A DNA stretch of 17,061 nucleotides, from assembly GCA_021202325.1 (NCBI GenBank), contig JAJQDF010000026.1:1-17061 (forward strand). The letters are read 5' to 3'. The notes under the pieces were generated by a model. The model ran no database searches, had not been told where the DNA came from, and saw nothing but the letters and a program-made list of their open reading frames with translations. Positions 6,879 to 13,112 of this stretch are shown here, piece after piece. The position numbers were made by a program, and so were the translations under genes. Numbering within the stretch: the first letter of the stretch is position 1; every line of letters starts with the position of its first letter. The DNA is from Clostridiales bacterium (GTDB lineage Bacteria; Bacillota; Clostridia; Lachnospirales; Anaerotignaceae).

Positions 6879-7907
6879 TCACGCCTGTTTTCCATAAGGA
6901 CAGACAGGATACCTGCATTCCTTACAGCCCAGGCAAAGACCGCCGTTGCCAAATTTAACTATATCCTTTTTGGACATTTTCTCTCCTGCCGCAATTTTAG
7001 GCAAAACAAGATCGAATATCGTTGCTCCGGCATACATTACGCATCCCGGCAGCCCCATAATTGGTGTTCCGTCATCATAATAACCCAACAGGAACATTGC
7101 TCCCGGAAGCACCGGCGCACCATAGGTTACTATTTCTGCACCGCTTAAAGCTATGGCTCCCGGGGTATTATCATCGGGATCTACGCTCATGCCTCCGGTA
7201 CAAAGTATCATGTCAAGATTCTTTTCCCTAAGCTCGTTTATGGCCTTAAGAATATTTTCTGTTCCGTCGTCGGAAACGATATGCTCCTTAACCTCTATTC
7301 CATAGGCCTTAAGCTTATCGATTATAACCGGCGTAAACGTATCCTTTATTATGCCTTTGAAAACCTCGCTTCCGGTAGTAACAACACCGGCAGTTTTAAG
7401 CTTATAAGGCGTAATTTTGAGTATCGGTCTGCCGTCAAATATTTTTTCGGCGGATTTAAGCTTTTCTTCCTCTATCACAAGGGGAATAACTCTCATTCCG
7501 GCCAGCTTATCGCCCTTTTTAACACCCGTTCCGCTATGGCGGGTGGCAATCATTATTTCGTCGAGTGAATTTATTTCATCTAATCTATCCACGTCAATCT
7601 CAAAATAGCCGTCACATTCGGCAAAAACTTCAATTTTGCCCTCACTTATTGTTTTTGAAGGATATATATTTTCATTGGCGCAAATGTTATAAAGCCGCTG
7701 GGCAGCATCATTTTCATGCACCATACCCTCTTCCATTTCCCACACATACAGCTTTTCCTTACCCATTGACAAAAGCATAGGTATATCCTCTTCGGTTACA
7801 ATATGGCCTTTTTTGAACTGCGCCCCCTTAAATTCACCTTTGACAATCCTCGTCATATCGTGGCACAGCACATGGCCTACAGCATCCTTTGTATCTATAA
7901 GTTTCAT
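6879..7907 (-). CDS. MoeA-like molybdopterin-binding protein with C-terminal Cys cluster
   Basis: This 342-residue protein is related to the molybdenum-insertion enzyme MoeA. Its C-terminal half holds the MoeA/Mog fold. TTGSEVFKG and DTFTPVI lead into VSDDGTENILKAI, then the CTGGMSVDPDDNTPGAI stretch and MGLPGCVMYAG. The N-terminal half differs from E. coli MoeA and the protein is shorter (342 against about 410). Its tail has Cys325, Cys328, Cys331 and Cys336 (C-x2-C-x2-C-x4-C), suited to a metal or an iron-sulfur cluster. It overlaps the MOSC gene by 4 bases and precedes modA. I infer a role in loading molybdenum, or a modified molybdenum cofactor, into an enzyme. The standard MoeA reaction is possible but should not be assumed, so I leave the symbol empty. 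Confidence 0.85.
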   Translation of the reverse strand: MKLIDTKDAVGHVLCHDMTRIVKGEFKGAQFKKGHIVTEEDIPMLLSMGKEKLYVWEMEEGMVHENDAAQRLYNICANENIYPSKTISEGKIEVFAECDGYFEIDVDRLDEINSLDEIMIATRHSGTGVKKGDKLAGMRVIPLVIEEEKLKSAEKIFDGRPILKITPYKLKTAGVVTTGSEVFKGIIKDTFTPVIIDKLKAYGIEVKEHIVSDDGTENILKAINELREKNLDMILCTGGMSVDPDDNTPGAIALSGAEIVTYGAPVLPGAMFLLGYYDDGTPIMGLPGCVMYAGATIFDLVLPKIAAGEKMSKKDIVKFGNGGLCLGCKECRYPVCPYGKQA

Positions 7908-8344
7908 TTATCTCCCTCCAATACAGTTATTTTATCTCCCTTGTGAACCGTTCCGCCCTTTTCCACAACGGCGAAAATTCCTTCGGTAGGCATAACACAT
8001 TTCCCCGTAATCTTCTTTATCTCACAATCGTTATGACATTCCTTGCCAATCTGCGTAACCCTAACAACACATTCGCCGATAGCCAGCTTTGTGCCTATGG
8101 GCTGAGATTTCAGGTCAATTCCGACTGTGTTTATATTTTCAGCAAAGGCACCATGTATAAGCTCAACACCAAGTGCCCTCATTTTATCAATGCTTTCCTC
8201 CGCCAATAGGCTAATCTGCCTATGCCAATTTCCGGCATGGGCATCGCCAACAATGCCGTGCTCAACAACAAGCTCTATGCTGTCCACCTCATGCTTCACA
8301 GTCCCCTTGCGTTCGCTTATATTTACAGAAGCTACTTCTGCCAT
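7904..8344 (-). CDS. MOSC-domain protein
   Basis: This 146-residue protein is little more than a single MOSC (molybdenum cofactor sulfurase C-terminal) domain. It shows the usual early segment [21 protein letters not shown] (29-49) and the later [14 protein letters not shown] (65-78). The block [20 protein letters not shown] (87-106) carries Cys92 and Cys103, and the tail has [11 protein letters not shown]. Further Cys at 107 and 116 are present. MOSC domains bind the cofactor or carry sulfur for it. Its start lies within the last codons of moaC (13-base overlap), and its end overlaps the MoeA-like gene by 4 bases, so the three are probably translated together. The precise substrate cannot be told from sequence. 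Confidence 0.9.
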   Translation of the reverse strand: MAEVASVNISERKGTVKHEVDSIELVVEHGIVGDAHAGNWHRQISLLAEESIDKMRALGVELIHGAFAENINTVGIDLKSQPIGTKLAIGECVVRVTQIGKECHNDCEIKKITGKCVMPTEGIFAVVEKGGTVHKGDKITVLEGDK

Positions 8345-8805
8345 TTATAATCACCGCTCTTTCCGCCGGTTTTTTCGACAAGCCTTATTTTGCCAATCGT
8401 CATATCCTTCTGCAAAGCCTTGCACATATCGTATATGGTAAGCGCCGCAGCAGAAACCGCAGTCAACGCCTCCATTTCCACACCGGTCTCGCCCTTGCAT
8501 TTAACCGTGCTTTTTATATCAATGGAAGCTTTATTTATCGTAAAGCTTATATCTATACCTGTTGTAATAATGGGATGGCACATCGGAATTATGTTCGAAG
8601 TCTGCTTCGCCGCCATTATACCGGCCACCTGGGCAACCGAAAGCACATCGCCCTTTTTAACTCCGCCGCTTTTTATCATTTCAACGGTGCTTTCCGCCAT
8701 ATATATCGTTCCGACTGCCGAAGCCGTCCTCACAGTAATATCTTTTTCGGAAACGTCAACCATTTTAGCACGCCCCTGACTGTTTATATGTGTAAAATCG
8801 CTCAT
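8332..8805 (-). CDS. moaC: Cyclic pyranopterin monophosphate synthase
   Basis: This 157-residue enzyme makes cyclic pyranopterin monophosphate from the product of MoaA, the first committed part of molybdenum cofactor synthesis. Visible motifs are [13 protein letters not shown] (67-79) with Cys76 and His77, and [20 protein letters not shown] (108-127). After these come Lys129 and KTGGKSG near the end. These match the known catalytic positions of the family. The frame is open upstream to 9096, but I chose ATG 8805. It begins with the family start MSDFTHIN, has GAGG seven bases upstream, lies about 22 bases after the predicted transcription start, and the upstream part is repeat sequence. It is the first gene of the operon. 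No moaA is in the window, so it must lie elsewhere. Confidence 0.95.
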   Translation of the reverse strand: MSDFTHINSQGRAKMVDVSEKDITVRTASAVGTIYMAESTVEMIKSGGVKKGDVLSVAQVAGIMAAKQTSNIIPMCHPIITTGIDISFTINKASIDIKSTVKCKGETGVEMEALTAVSAAALTIYDMCKALQKDMTIGKIRLVEKTGGKSGDYKWQK

Positions 8806-8833
8806 AAAAGAACCTCGCTTATCTGTTTTCTCT

Positions 8834-8862
8834 ATTCTAGCATTATTCTCGAAAAAATGCAA
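8834..8862 (-). promoter_or_regulatory. Promoter of the molybdenum operon
   Basis: TTGCAT (8862-8857) and TAGAAT (8839-8834) are 17 bases apart, and a TG one base before the -10 box makes it an extended -10 promoter. The start would be near 8827, leaving a leader of only about 22 bases. There is no room for a molybdenum-cofactor riboswitch. The repeat element at 8868-9203 ends five bases upstream of the -35 box. Confidence 0.75.
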
Positions 8863-8907
8863 CGGATTTAAGCGGAAATCATTCGTGTTTTCGGTTTGAT
8901 AATGGCA

Positions 8908-8952
8908 ATAAAAGCCAATGTTCCGTAAAACCATCGAAACATTGGCTTTTAT
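8908..8952 (-). repeat. Hairpin of half-copy R3
   Basis: A perfect 15-bp stem, 8908-8922 with 8938-8952, surrounds a loop that differs by one base from the loops of the copies at 62-76 and 9137-9151. Read on the minus strand the stem arm is ATAAAAGCCAATGTT. Four stem positions differ from the first copy and all four stay paired. Confidence 0.85.
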
Positions 8953-9121
8953 ATTGGATAATTTTTGTTTATTGAAATTTCTTAAGAAGTCACATTCATC
9001 CAAGCAATCTACCTTAAAGCAACTGCCTCGAAATTTTGTACAAATCTCATTTTTTCGACAAAAGCAGTCATCGTCGGAGGAATTCACTTCCGACAACGTC
9101 TATATCTAAAATCCAACCAAT

Positions 9122-9166
9122 GTAAAGGCAGATGTTTCGATGATTTTACGGAACATCTGCCTTTAC
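9122..9166 (+). repeat. Hairpin of half-copy R2
   Basis: A perfect 15-bp stem, 9122-9136 with 9152-9166, surrounds a 15-base loop identical to that at 62-76. Compared with the first copy, one G-C pair has become A-T through changes on both arms. A second perfect hairpin follows at 9177-9201 (11 bp, AAA loop), which contains the stop codon of the Cas4-like gene. Confidence 0.85.
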
Positions 9167-9185
9167 CTCCGCAATCAGGCGAAAA

Positions 9186-9746
9186 TCAAAGATTTTCGCC
9201 TAAGCACTCTGCCTCATCACACACCGTCCCATTACACACACAGTGCCTGCATTTTGCAAAGCTTGGTTCTGCTTCCTCCTCGTCGGTTTCCAGCATTCTC
9301 CTCATTCGTTCTGCGGTATCAATCACATTTTTGCGCAGCAAATGGGTATTTCTCACCACAAATTGCGTATTTTTATATGAAATTACAGCTTTTTTAGGTC
9401 TTTTATGGTATATATCCTCCACAATCAGCATGTATGCCCCCACTTGCAGCATGTCTCCTTCGTGGGGCCAATCCGTCTGGCCGCTCTTAATCTCCACCGG
9501 GAGCAAATCTCCGGTTATTCTATGGCGGTATATCATGTCGGGCTTGCCCTTGAGGTCGTATTTTTCGGAATATAGTATGCTTCCGTAGGTTATGTCCTCC
9601 CTCTTATGTTCTGCGGCCATGTCCGTATAAATGAGCTTCCACATGAGAAGCCTCGGCATTTTCTTTTTTTCAGTAATGCCGCCTCTGCCAAAGACCGTCA
9701 TAAGCAAAAGGAGCAGAATAACCGCTCCTATAAGTACATATATCAT
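9186..9746 (-). CDS. Membrane-anchored Cas4-like nuclease, catalytic and C-terminal Cys part
   Basis: This 186-residue protein has an N-terminal membrane helix (about 2-19), then a PD-(D/E)xK nuclease core of the Cas4/Dna2 group. GKPDMIYR gives Asp70, PVEIKSGQ gives Glu85 and Lys87, and QVGAY (101-105) is the usual late helix motif. The tail has Cys166, Cys169, Cys171, Cys176 and Cys181, as in the C-terminal part of a Cas4 iron-sulfur site. It lacks the N-terminal Cys and motif-I His; both occur in the protein encoded just upstream, whose stop overlaps this start (ATGA). The start has GGGGAGGA eight bases upstream, so it is translated in its own right. The last codons lie in the repeat hairpin at 9177-9201. 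No CRISPR genes are near. Nuclease function is inferred from motifs. Confidence 0.8.
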   Translation of the reverse strand: MIYVLIGAVILLLLLMTVFGRGGITEKKKMPRLLMWKLIYTDMAAEHKREDITYGSILYSEKYDLKGKPDMIYRHRITGDLLPVEIKSGQTDWPHEGDMLQVGAYMLIVEDIYHKRPKKAVISYKNTQFVVRNTHLLRKNVIDTAERMRRMLETDEEEAEPSFAKCRHCVCNGTVCDEAECLGENL

Positions 9747-10039
9747 ATCACTATTCCTCCCCTTAAAAGGAAGTACAGCGCCGCCGCAATGATTATGACC
9801 AACGCCGCAGCGGCTCTTCTGCGCCTTCTTCCGGTTTTAACAAAGGTATCATGGTGATAGCCTGTGCCTCGCTCGAAAAATTCCTTTCGTTTATCTTCCA
9901 GCCCAAGCCTCTCGTTTCTCTCCATTTCCAGCCGTCTTAGTTCGTTTCTGCCGTAAAGTCTCTCGTAATACCATTGATAGGGGCAGTAGGCAAATTTACT
10001 TAATTCAGTGGCCGCAATTGTATGTCTGTCTTTGTCCAT
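9743..10039 (-). CDS. Membrane protein with the N-terminal Cas4 motifs, partner of the nuclease downstream
   Basis: This 98-residue protein starts with the Cas4-type N-terminal signature SKFAYCPYQWYYERLYG (14-30), with Cys19 as the expected first iron-sulfur ligand. It continues with a charged helix and RGTGYHHDTF (57-66), whose His fits motif I. After five Arg (71-75) comes one membrane helix (about 76-93) and the frame stops. The Arg cluster predicts an inside N-terminus, and the next protein would begin outside and return, so both soluble parts face the cytoplasm. Together the two equal one Cas4-like enzyme interrupted at a membrane hairpin. Its start overlaps the yhaM stop by one base. 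A very old frame break in a single gene is the alternative, but the 4-base ATGA overlap and good ribosome site favour two chains. Confidence 0.75.
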   Translation of the reverse strand: MDKDRHTIAATELSKFAYCPYQWYYERLYGRNELRRLEMERNERLGLEDKRKEFFERGTGYHHDTFVKTGRRRRRAAAALVIIIAAALYFLLRGGIVI

Positions 10040-10980
10040 CAGTACTCAGTCTTTCTAATGTTTCTCTGGAGCATTTTCTGATAACCTGCCCATGGCCCGG
10101 GAGTTGAATCAGCACCTATAAAATCTTCAAACACCTTACTCTTGGCATCCATATCATCGGCACAATGGAGAATGTGCGCCTCTATAGTCTTCGGAAGCAC
10201 CGGAGAGCCGTATTCAAACTCGCCGTGATGGGAAAGTATGCAATGCTTAATTATGGTTTTGAGCCTATCCGGAAAGCCTTCTATGGAAGAAGCTGTCTTT
10301 TCTACAAGCTCTGCCCCTATATAAATATGTCCGAGAAGCTGTCCGTCGTCGGTATAGTCATTGAGCGGAAAATCAGATAATTCCCAAAGCTTGCCCACAT
10401 CATGGAGCATTGCCGAAGCCACAAGCACATCCCTGTCCACAAATTTATATTTATCGGCCATGAAATCGCATATCTGCGTAACCGTGAGCGTGTGCTCCAG
10501 AAGTCCTCCCAAATAGCCGTGATGTACACTTTTGGCGGCAGAATGAATCGGAAAAGCCTTGGCAACATAGCCGTTTTTGAGGAATATTCTCTCCAACAGC
10601 TCCTTTATATGGGGATTTTTTATGGTATTGATATATCCAGTCAGCTCTCCCCACATTGCCTTTATGTCCTTATCCGTAGAAGGGATATAGTCAGTGGGAT
10701 CATATTCTCCCTCCTGGCTCTTTCTTATTCTCCTTACATTGAGCTGTATATCGTTGTTGAAAATTTGAGCAGTGGCATCAATCTTTATCATATCGTTCTC
10801 GGCAAAGGATTGAATGTCGTTATTCAGGTTCCAAACCTTGGCATCCACCGTTCCGGTCTTATCCGAAAGCTTAAGTGACAGATAATTTTTATCATTTTTG
10901 GATTTAAAGGTCTGTCTGCTTTTGCAAAGATAATGTCCTACTATCTGCTCGCCTTCCCTTATCTCGTTAATATATTTCAT
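10039..10980 (-). CDS. yhaM: YhaM-like 3'-5' exoribonuclease (OB fold plus HD domain)
   Basis: This 313-residue protein has the YhaM architecture. An N-terminal OB-fold nucleic-acid binding domain (about 12-90, with LSLKLSDKTGTVDAKVWN) is followed by an HD hydrolase domain. The HD part shows HHGYLGGLLEHTLTV (about 152-166), AMLHDVGKLWE (about 190-200), HILSHHGEFEYGSP-like sequence around 247-260, and HCADDMDAK (about 272-280). These supply metal ligands. Family members degrade RNA, and some DNA, from the 3' end. Length matches (about 314). The ATG at 10980 is preferred to that at 10983 because AGGAGG then lies at a normal distance. It follows the sensor kinase gene closely and overlaps the next gene by one base, which links it to the split Cas4-like nuclease. 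Confidence 0.9.
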   Translation of the reverse strand: MKYINEIREGEQIVGHYLCKSRQTFKSKNDKNYLSLKLSDKTGTVDAKVWNLNNDIQSFAENDMIKIDATAQIFNNDIQLNVRRIRKSQEGEYDPTDYIPSTDKDIKAMWGELTGYINTIKNPHIKELLERIFLKNGYVAKAFPIHSAAKSVHHGYLGGLLEHTLTVTQICDFMADKYKFVDRDVLVASAMLHDVGKLWELSDFPLNDYTDDGQLLGHIYIGAELVEKTASSIEGFPDRLKTIIKHCILSHHGEFEYGSPVLPKTIEAHILHCADDMDAKSKVFEDFIGADSTPGPWAGYQKMLQRNIRKTEY

Positions 10981-10989
10981 CATTTCCTC

Positions 10990-12417
10990 CTATTCCGCCA
11001 GCGTAAGGCTGAATTCGAATTTTGCTCCGCCCATATCCGACTCCTTGCAGACTATTATTTCCTTGTGGGCGTTTAATATTTCCTTTACAGCACACAGCCC
11101 CAGACCACTTCCGGTCTTGTCCATTCCTCTTGAGCTGTCGGCTTTATAGAATGCATCAAAAACATGACGTCTTTCATTTTCGGGTATTCCAACCCCGCTG
11201 TCGCTGACAGCCACATACACCTTTTCTTCATTTCTTGGCACAGTCGTTTCTATTTCTACAACTCCGTTTTCCGGAGTGAATTTAACTGCATTATCAACCA
11301 AATTATGAATAACCCTATGAATTTCCTGTTTATCGGCGTTTACAATTGTCTCGCTTTCGGCAAATATAAGACGGCAGGAAAGGTTTTTCTCTCCGAATCT
11401 ATGTTCAAAAATATCCATAACCTCTCTTATAAGCTCGTTTAAGTCAAAGTCCTCTCTGTTAAGCTCCAAAACATTCTCTTGGGTTTTTCCCATATCTACG
11501 ATGTTTGTCGCCAGCACGGACAGTCTTTCGGTTTCCTCCATAATAATGCCGAGATAATAATTGTACTGATCTTCGGGAATTATGCCGTCCTGCATAGCCT
11601 GTATAAAGCCCTGTATACTCGTAAGCGGCGAACGCAGGTCGTGGGCAATGCTGGCAATAAACAGCCTTCTGTCCTGCTCCTTTTTATCCAAGCTCTCCGC
11701 CATATAGTTGAAGCTTTCCGCCAACTGGCCTATTTCGTCGCTTGATGTTACTTCAAGCCTTCTGTCAAAGTTTCCGTCGGAAATAATTCTGGCTGTCTTA
11801 TTCATTTCAAGAAGCGGCTTTGTAAGCTTTCTCGAGAAAAAGTATATGAGCATCACTGCAAGAATTATGCCTAAAAGCGCCGACAGCAGCATTATTTCCA
11901 AAGTTGCATAAATTGTTGACTGTATTTCAGGCACCGGGGTGCAAAGGAAAATACCTCCGTATGTAACTCCGTTTATCTTTATCGGATAACCGACAGTTAT
12001 CATGCTTTCGGAAAACATGCCGCCTACCTGACCTCTGACAGTGACGATGTTTCCGTTCAAGACACCGTTTATTGTATCGTTTGTGATTGACTGGCCTATC
12101 CATTCGCTGTCAATGGACGATGACACGGTCGACACAACACCTGAACGGTTTACCAAAAATATGCTTGTTCCTGTATAATCCTCGATAATCTCAATCTTTG
12201 TCTGAAGCTCTGTATCATCTACAACGCCACTGGATATTGCCCTGCCGTACTGCTGGGCGATGGAGCGTGCCTGCTCCTTCAGCTGAGTCTGCTTCTGCTC
12301 ATAATAATATTCCGAACAGAAGTAATATACAGATGCGGTCATAATACAGAATACCGACAAAAATATAAGTATATAAACTCCTGTCTGCTTAAAAAACAGT
12401 GAGCTTTTTTTAGCCAT
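10990..12417 (-). CDS. Membrane sensor histidine kinase
   Basis: This 475-residue kinase has a first membrane helix (about 12-33), an extracellular sensor of about 135 residues and a second helix (about 172-195). A HAMP linker (about 196-248) and a HisKA domain with His259 in FIASIAHDLRSPLTSIQGF follow, then a HATPase domain. ATP-site motifs are HNLVDNAVKF (371-380, N box), DSGVGI (406-411) and GSGLGL (436-441). The sensor has YTGTSIFLVNRSGVV and a GYPIKINGVTYGGIFL segment, reminiscent of Cache/PAS-like folds, but the ligand cannot be told. It starts five bases after the response regulator gene without a clear ribosome-binding site, which suggests coupled translation. It should phosphorylate the neighbouring regulator. 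Targets are not shown by the sequence. Confidence 0.93.
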   Translation of the reverse strand: MAKKSSLFFKQTGVYILIFLSVFCIMTASVYYFCSEYYYEQKQTQLKEQARSIAQQYGRAISSGVVDDTELQTKIEIIEDYTGTSIFLVNRSGVVSTVSSSIDSEWIGQSITNDTINGVLNGNIVTVRGQVGGMFSESMITVGYPIKINGVTYGGIFLCTPVPEIQSTIYATLEIMLLSALLGIILAVMLIYFFSRKLTKPLLEMNKTARIISDGNFDRRLEVTSSDEIGQLAESFNYMAESLDKKEQDRRLFIASIAHDLRSPLTSIQGFIQAMQDGIIPEDQYNYYLGIIMEETERLSVLATNIVDMGKTQENVLELNREDFDLNELIREVMDIFEHRFGEKNLSCRLIFAESETIVNADKQEIHRVIHNLVDNAVKFTPENGVVEIETTVPRNEEKVYVAVSDSGVGIPENERRHVFDAFYKADSSRGMDKTGSGLGLCAVKEILNAHKEIIVCKESDMGGAKFEFSLTLAE

Positions 12418-12422
12418 TCATA

Positions 12423-13112
12423 TCATCTCGTTTCAAATTTATAACCGACTCCGTGAACCGTCTTAATGCTCCAGCTTTCGTCCCCTTTATTCAGCTTTTC
12501 ACGTATTCTCTTTATGTGAACATCAACGGTTCTTGAATCACCGACATATTCATAGCCCCATATTTTATCAAGCAGCTGTTCCCTTGTGAAAACCTGGTTT
12601 TTGTTTTCCGCAAGGAAGTAAAGAAGCTCCAGCTCCTTCGGTGGGAACGAAAGGCTCTCCCCATGATAAACAACAGTATAGTCGCTCATGCTAATTTTAA
12701 GATTTTCAAATGTTACTGTTTTGCTGTCCTGCTTTTCCTCTTTCTTTTCGGATCTTCTGAGCACCGCCTTAACCCTGGCCACCATTTCTTTTGGCTCGAA
12801 GGGCTTAACGATATAATCGTCGGCTCCCATTTCCAGTCCAAGCACCTTATCAAATGTATCGCTCCTTGCGGTCAGCATTATTATCGGCACATCGCTCTTT
12901 TTCCTTATTTCGATACATATCTGATAGCCATCCATTCCGGGAAGCATTACATCAAGTATGACAAGGGCAGGCGCAAATGCATAGAACTCGTCCAGCGCCT
13001 TTCTTCCGTCATATACCTCCTTCGTCTCATATCCGTCCTTTGTAAGGTAAAGAGATATAAGCTCGGCTATATGTTTTTCATCATCAACAACAAGTATTCT
13101 GGTCTTATCCAA
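12423..13112 (-). CDS. OmpR/PhoB-family response regulator
   Basis: This 229-residue regulator has a receiver domain (about 4-118) with Asp10-Asp11, phospho-acceptor Asp54 in VILDVMLPG, Thr81 in MLTARS and Lys103 in IVKPFEP. A winged-helix DNA-binding domain follows (about 130-229) with FPPKELELLYFLAENKNQVF, the ELL-type start of the effector domain, and RTVDVHIKRIREKL, the recognition helix region. The start is a TTG inside the end of the acyltransferase gene (8-base overlap) with GGAGGAGGAG just upstream. It forms a pair with the kinase that follows. The close packing implies that it may control its own operon, but no operator repeat could be assigned. Confidence 0.93.
   Translation of the reverse strand: MDKTRILVVDDEKHIAELISLYLTKDGYETKEVYDGRKALDEFYAFAPALVILDVMLPGMDGYQICIEIRKKSDVPIIMLTARSDTFDKVLGLEMGADDYIVKPFEPKEMVARVKAVLRRSEKKEEKQDSKTVTFENLKISMSDYTVVYHGESLSFPPKELELLYFLAENKNQVFTREQLLDKIWGYEYVGDSRTVDVHIKRIREKLNKGDESWSIKTVHGVGYKFETR

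Larger units (their letters stand above)
8868..9203. mobile_element. MITE-like element of about 336 bp with long diverged inverted ends
   Basis: The left end (8868-8955, half-copy R3) and the right end (about 9117-9203, half-copy R2) are inverted copies of each other, starting TTAAGCGGAAATC and, on the opposite strand, TTAGGCGAAAATC. Each half carries a long hairpin: 8908-8922 with 8938-8952, and 9122-9136 with 9152-9166. Each also has a shorter distal hairpin, clear at 9177-9201 and decayed at about 8872-8898. The 120-base centre codes for nothing convincing. A further right half is seen at 1-128. No transposase is present, so if mobile it would be non-autonomous. It fills almost all of the 380-base gap between moaC and the Cas4-like gene and overlaps the last codons of the latter. 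Target duplication is unclear. Confidence 0.65.

Noticed and set aside
8806..8833. Molybdenum-cofactor riboswitch before moaC
   Set aside because: The predicted leader is only about 22 bases, too short for that RNA.
8806..9096. A 97-codon N-terminal extension of moaC, rich in Cys
   Set aside because: It starts with TTG, runs through the repeat and the operon promoter, and MoaC proteins begin at the ATG at 8805, which has its own ribosome site.
8918..9109. A 63-codon plus-strand frame inside the repeat element
   Set aside because: It has no ribosome site, starts inside a hairpin loop and is not shared with the other repeat copy.
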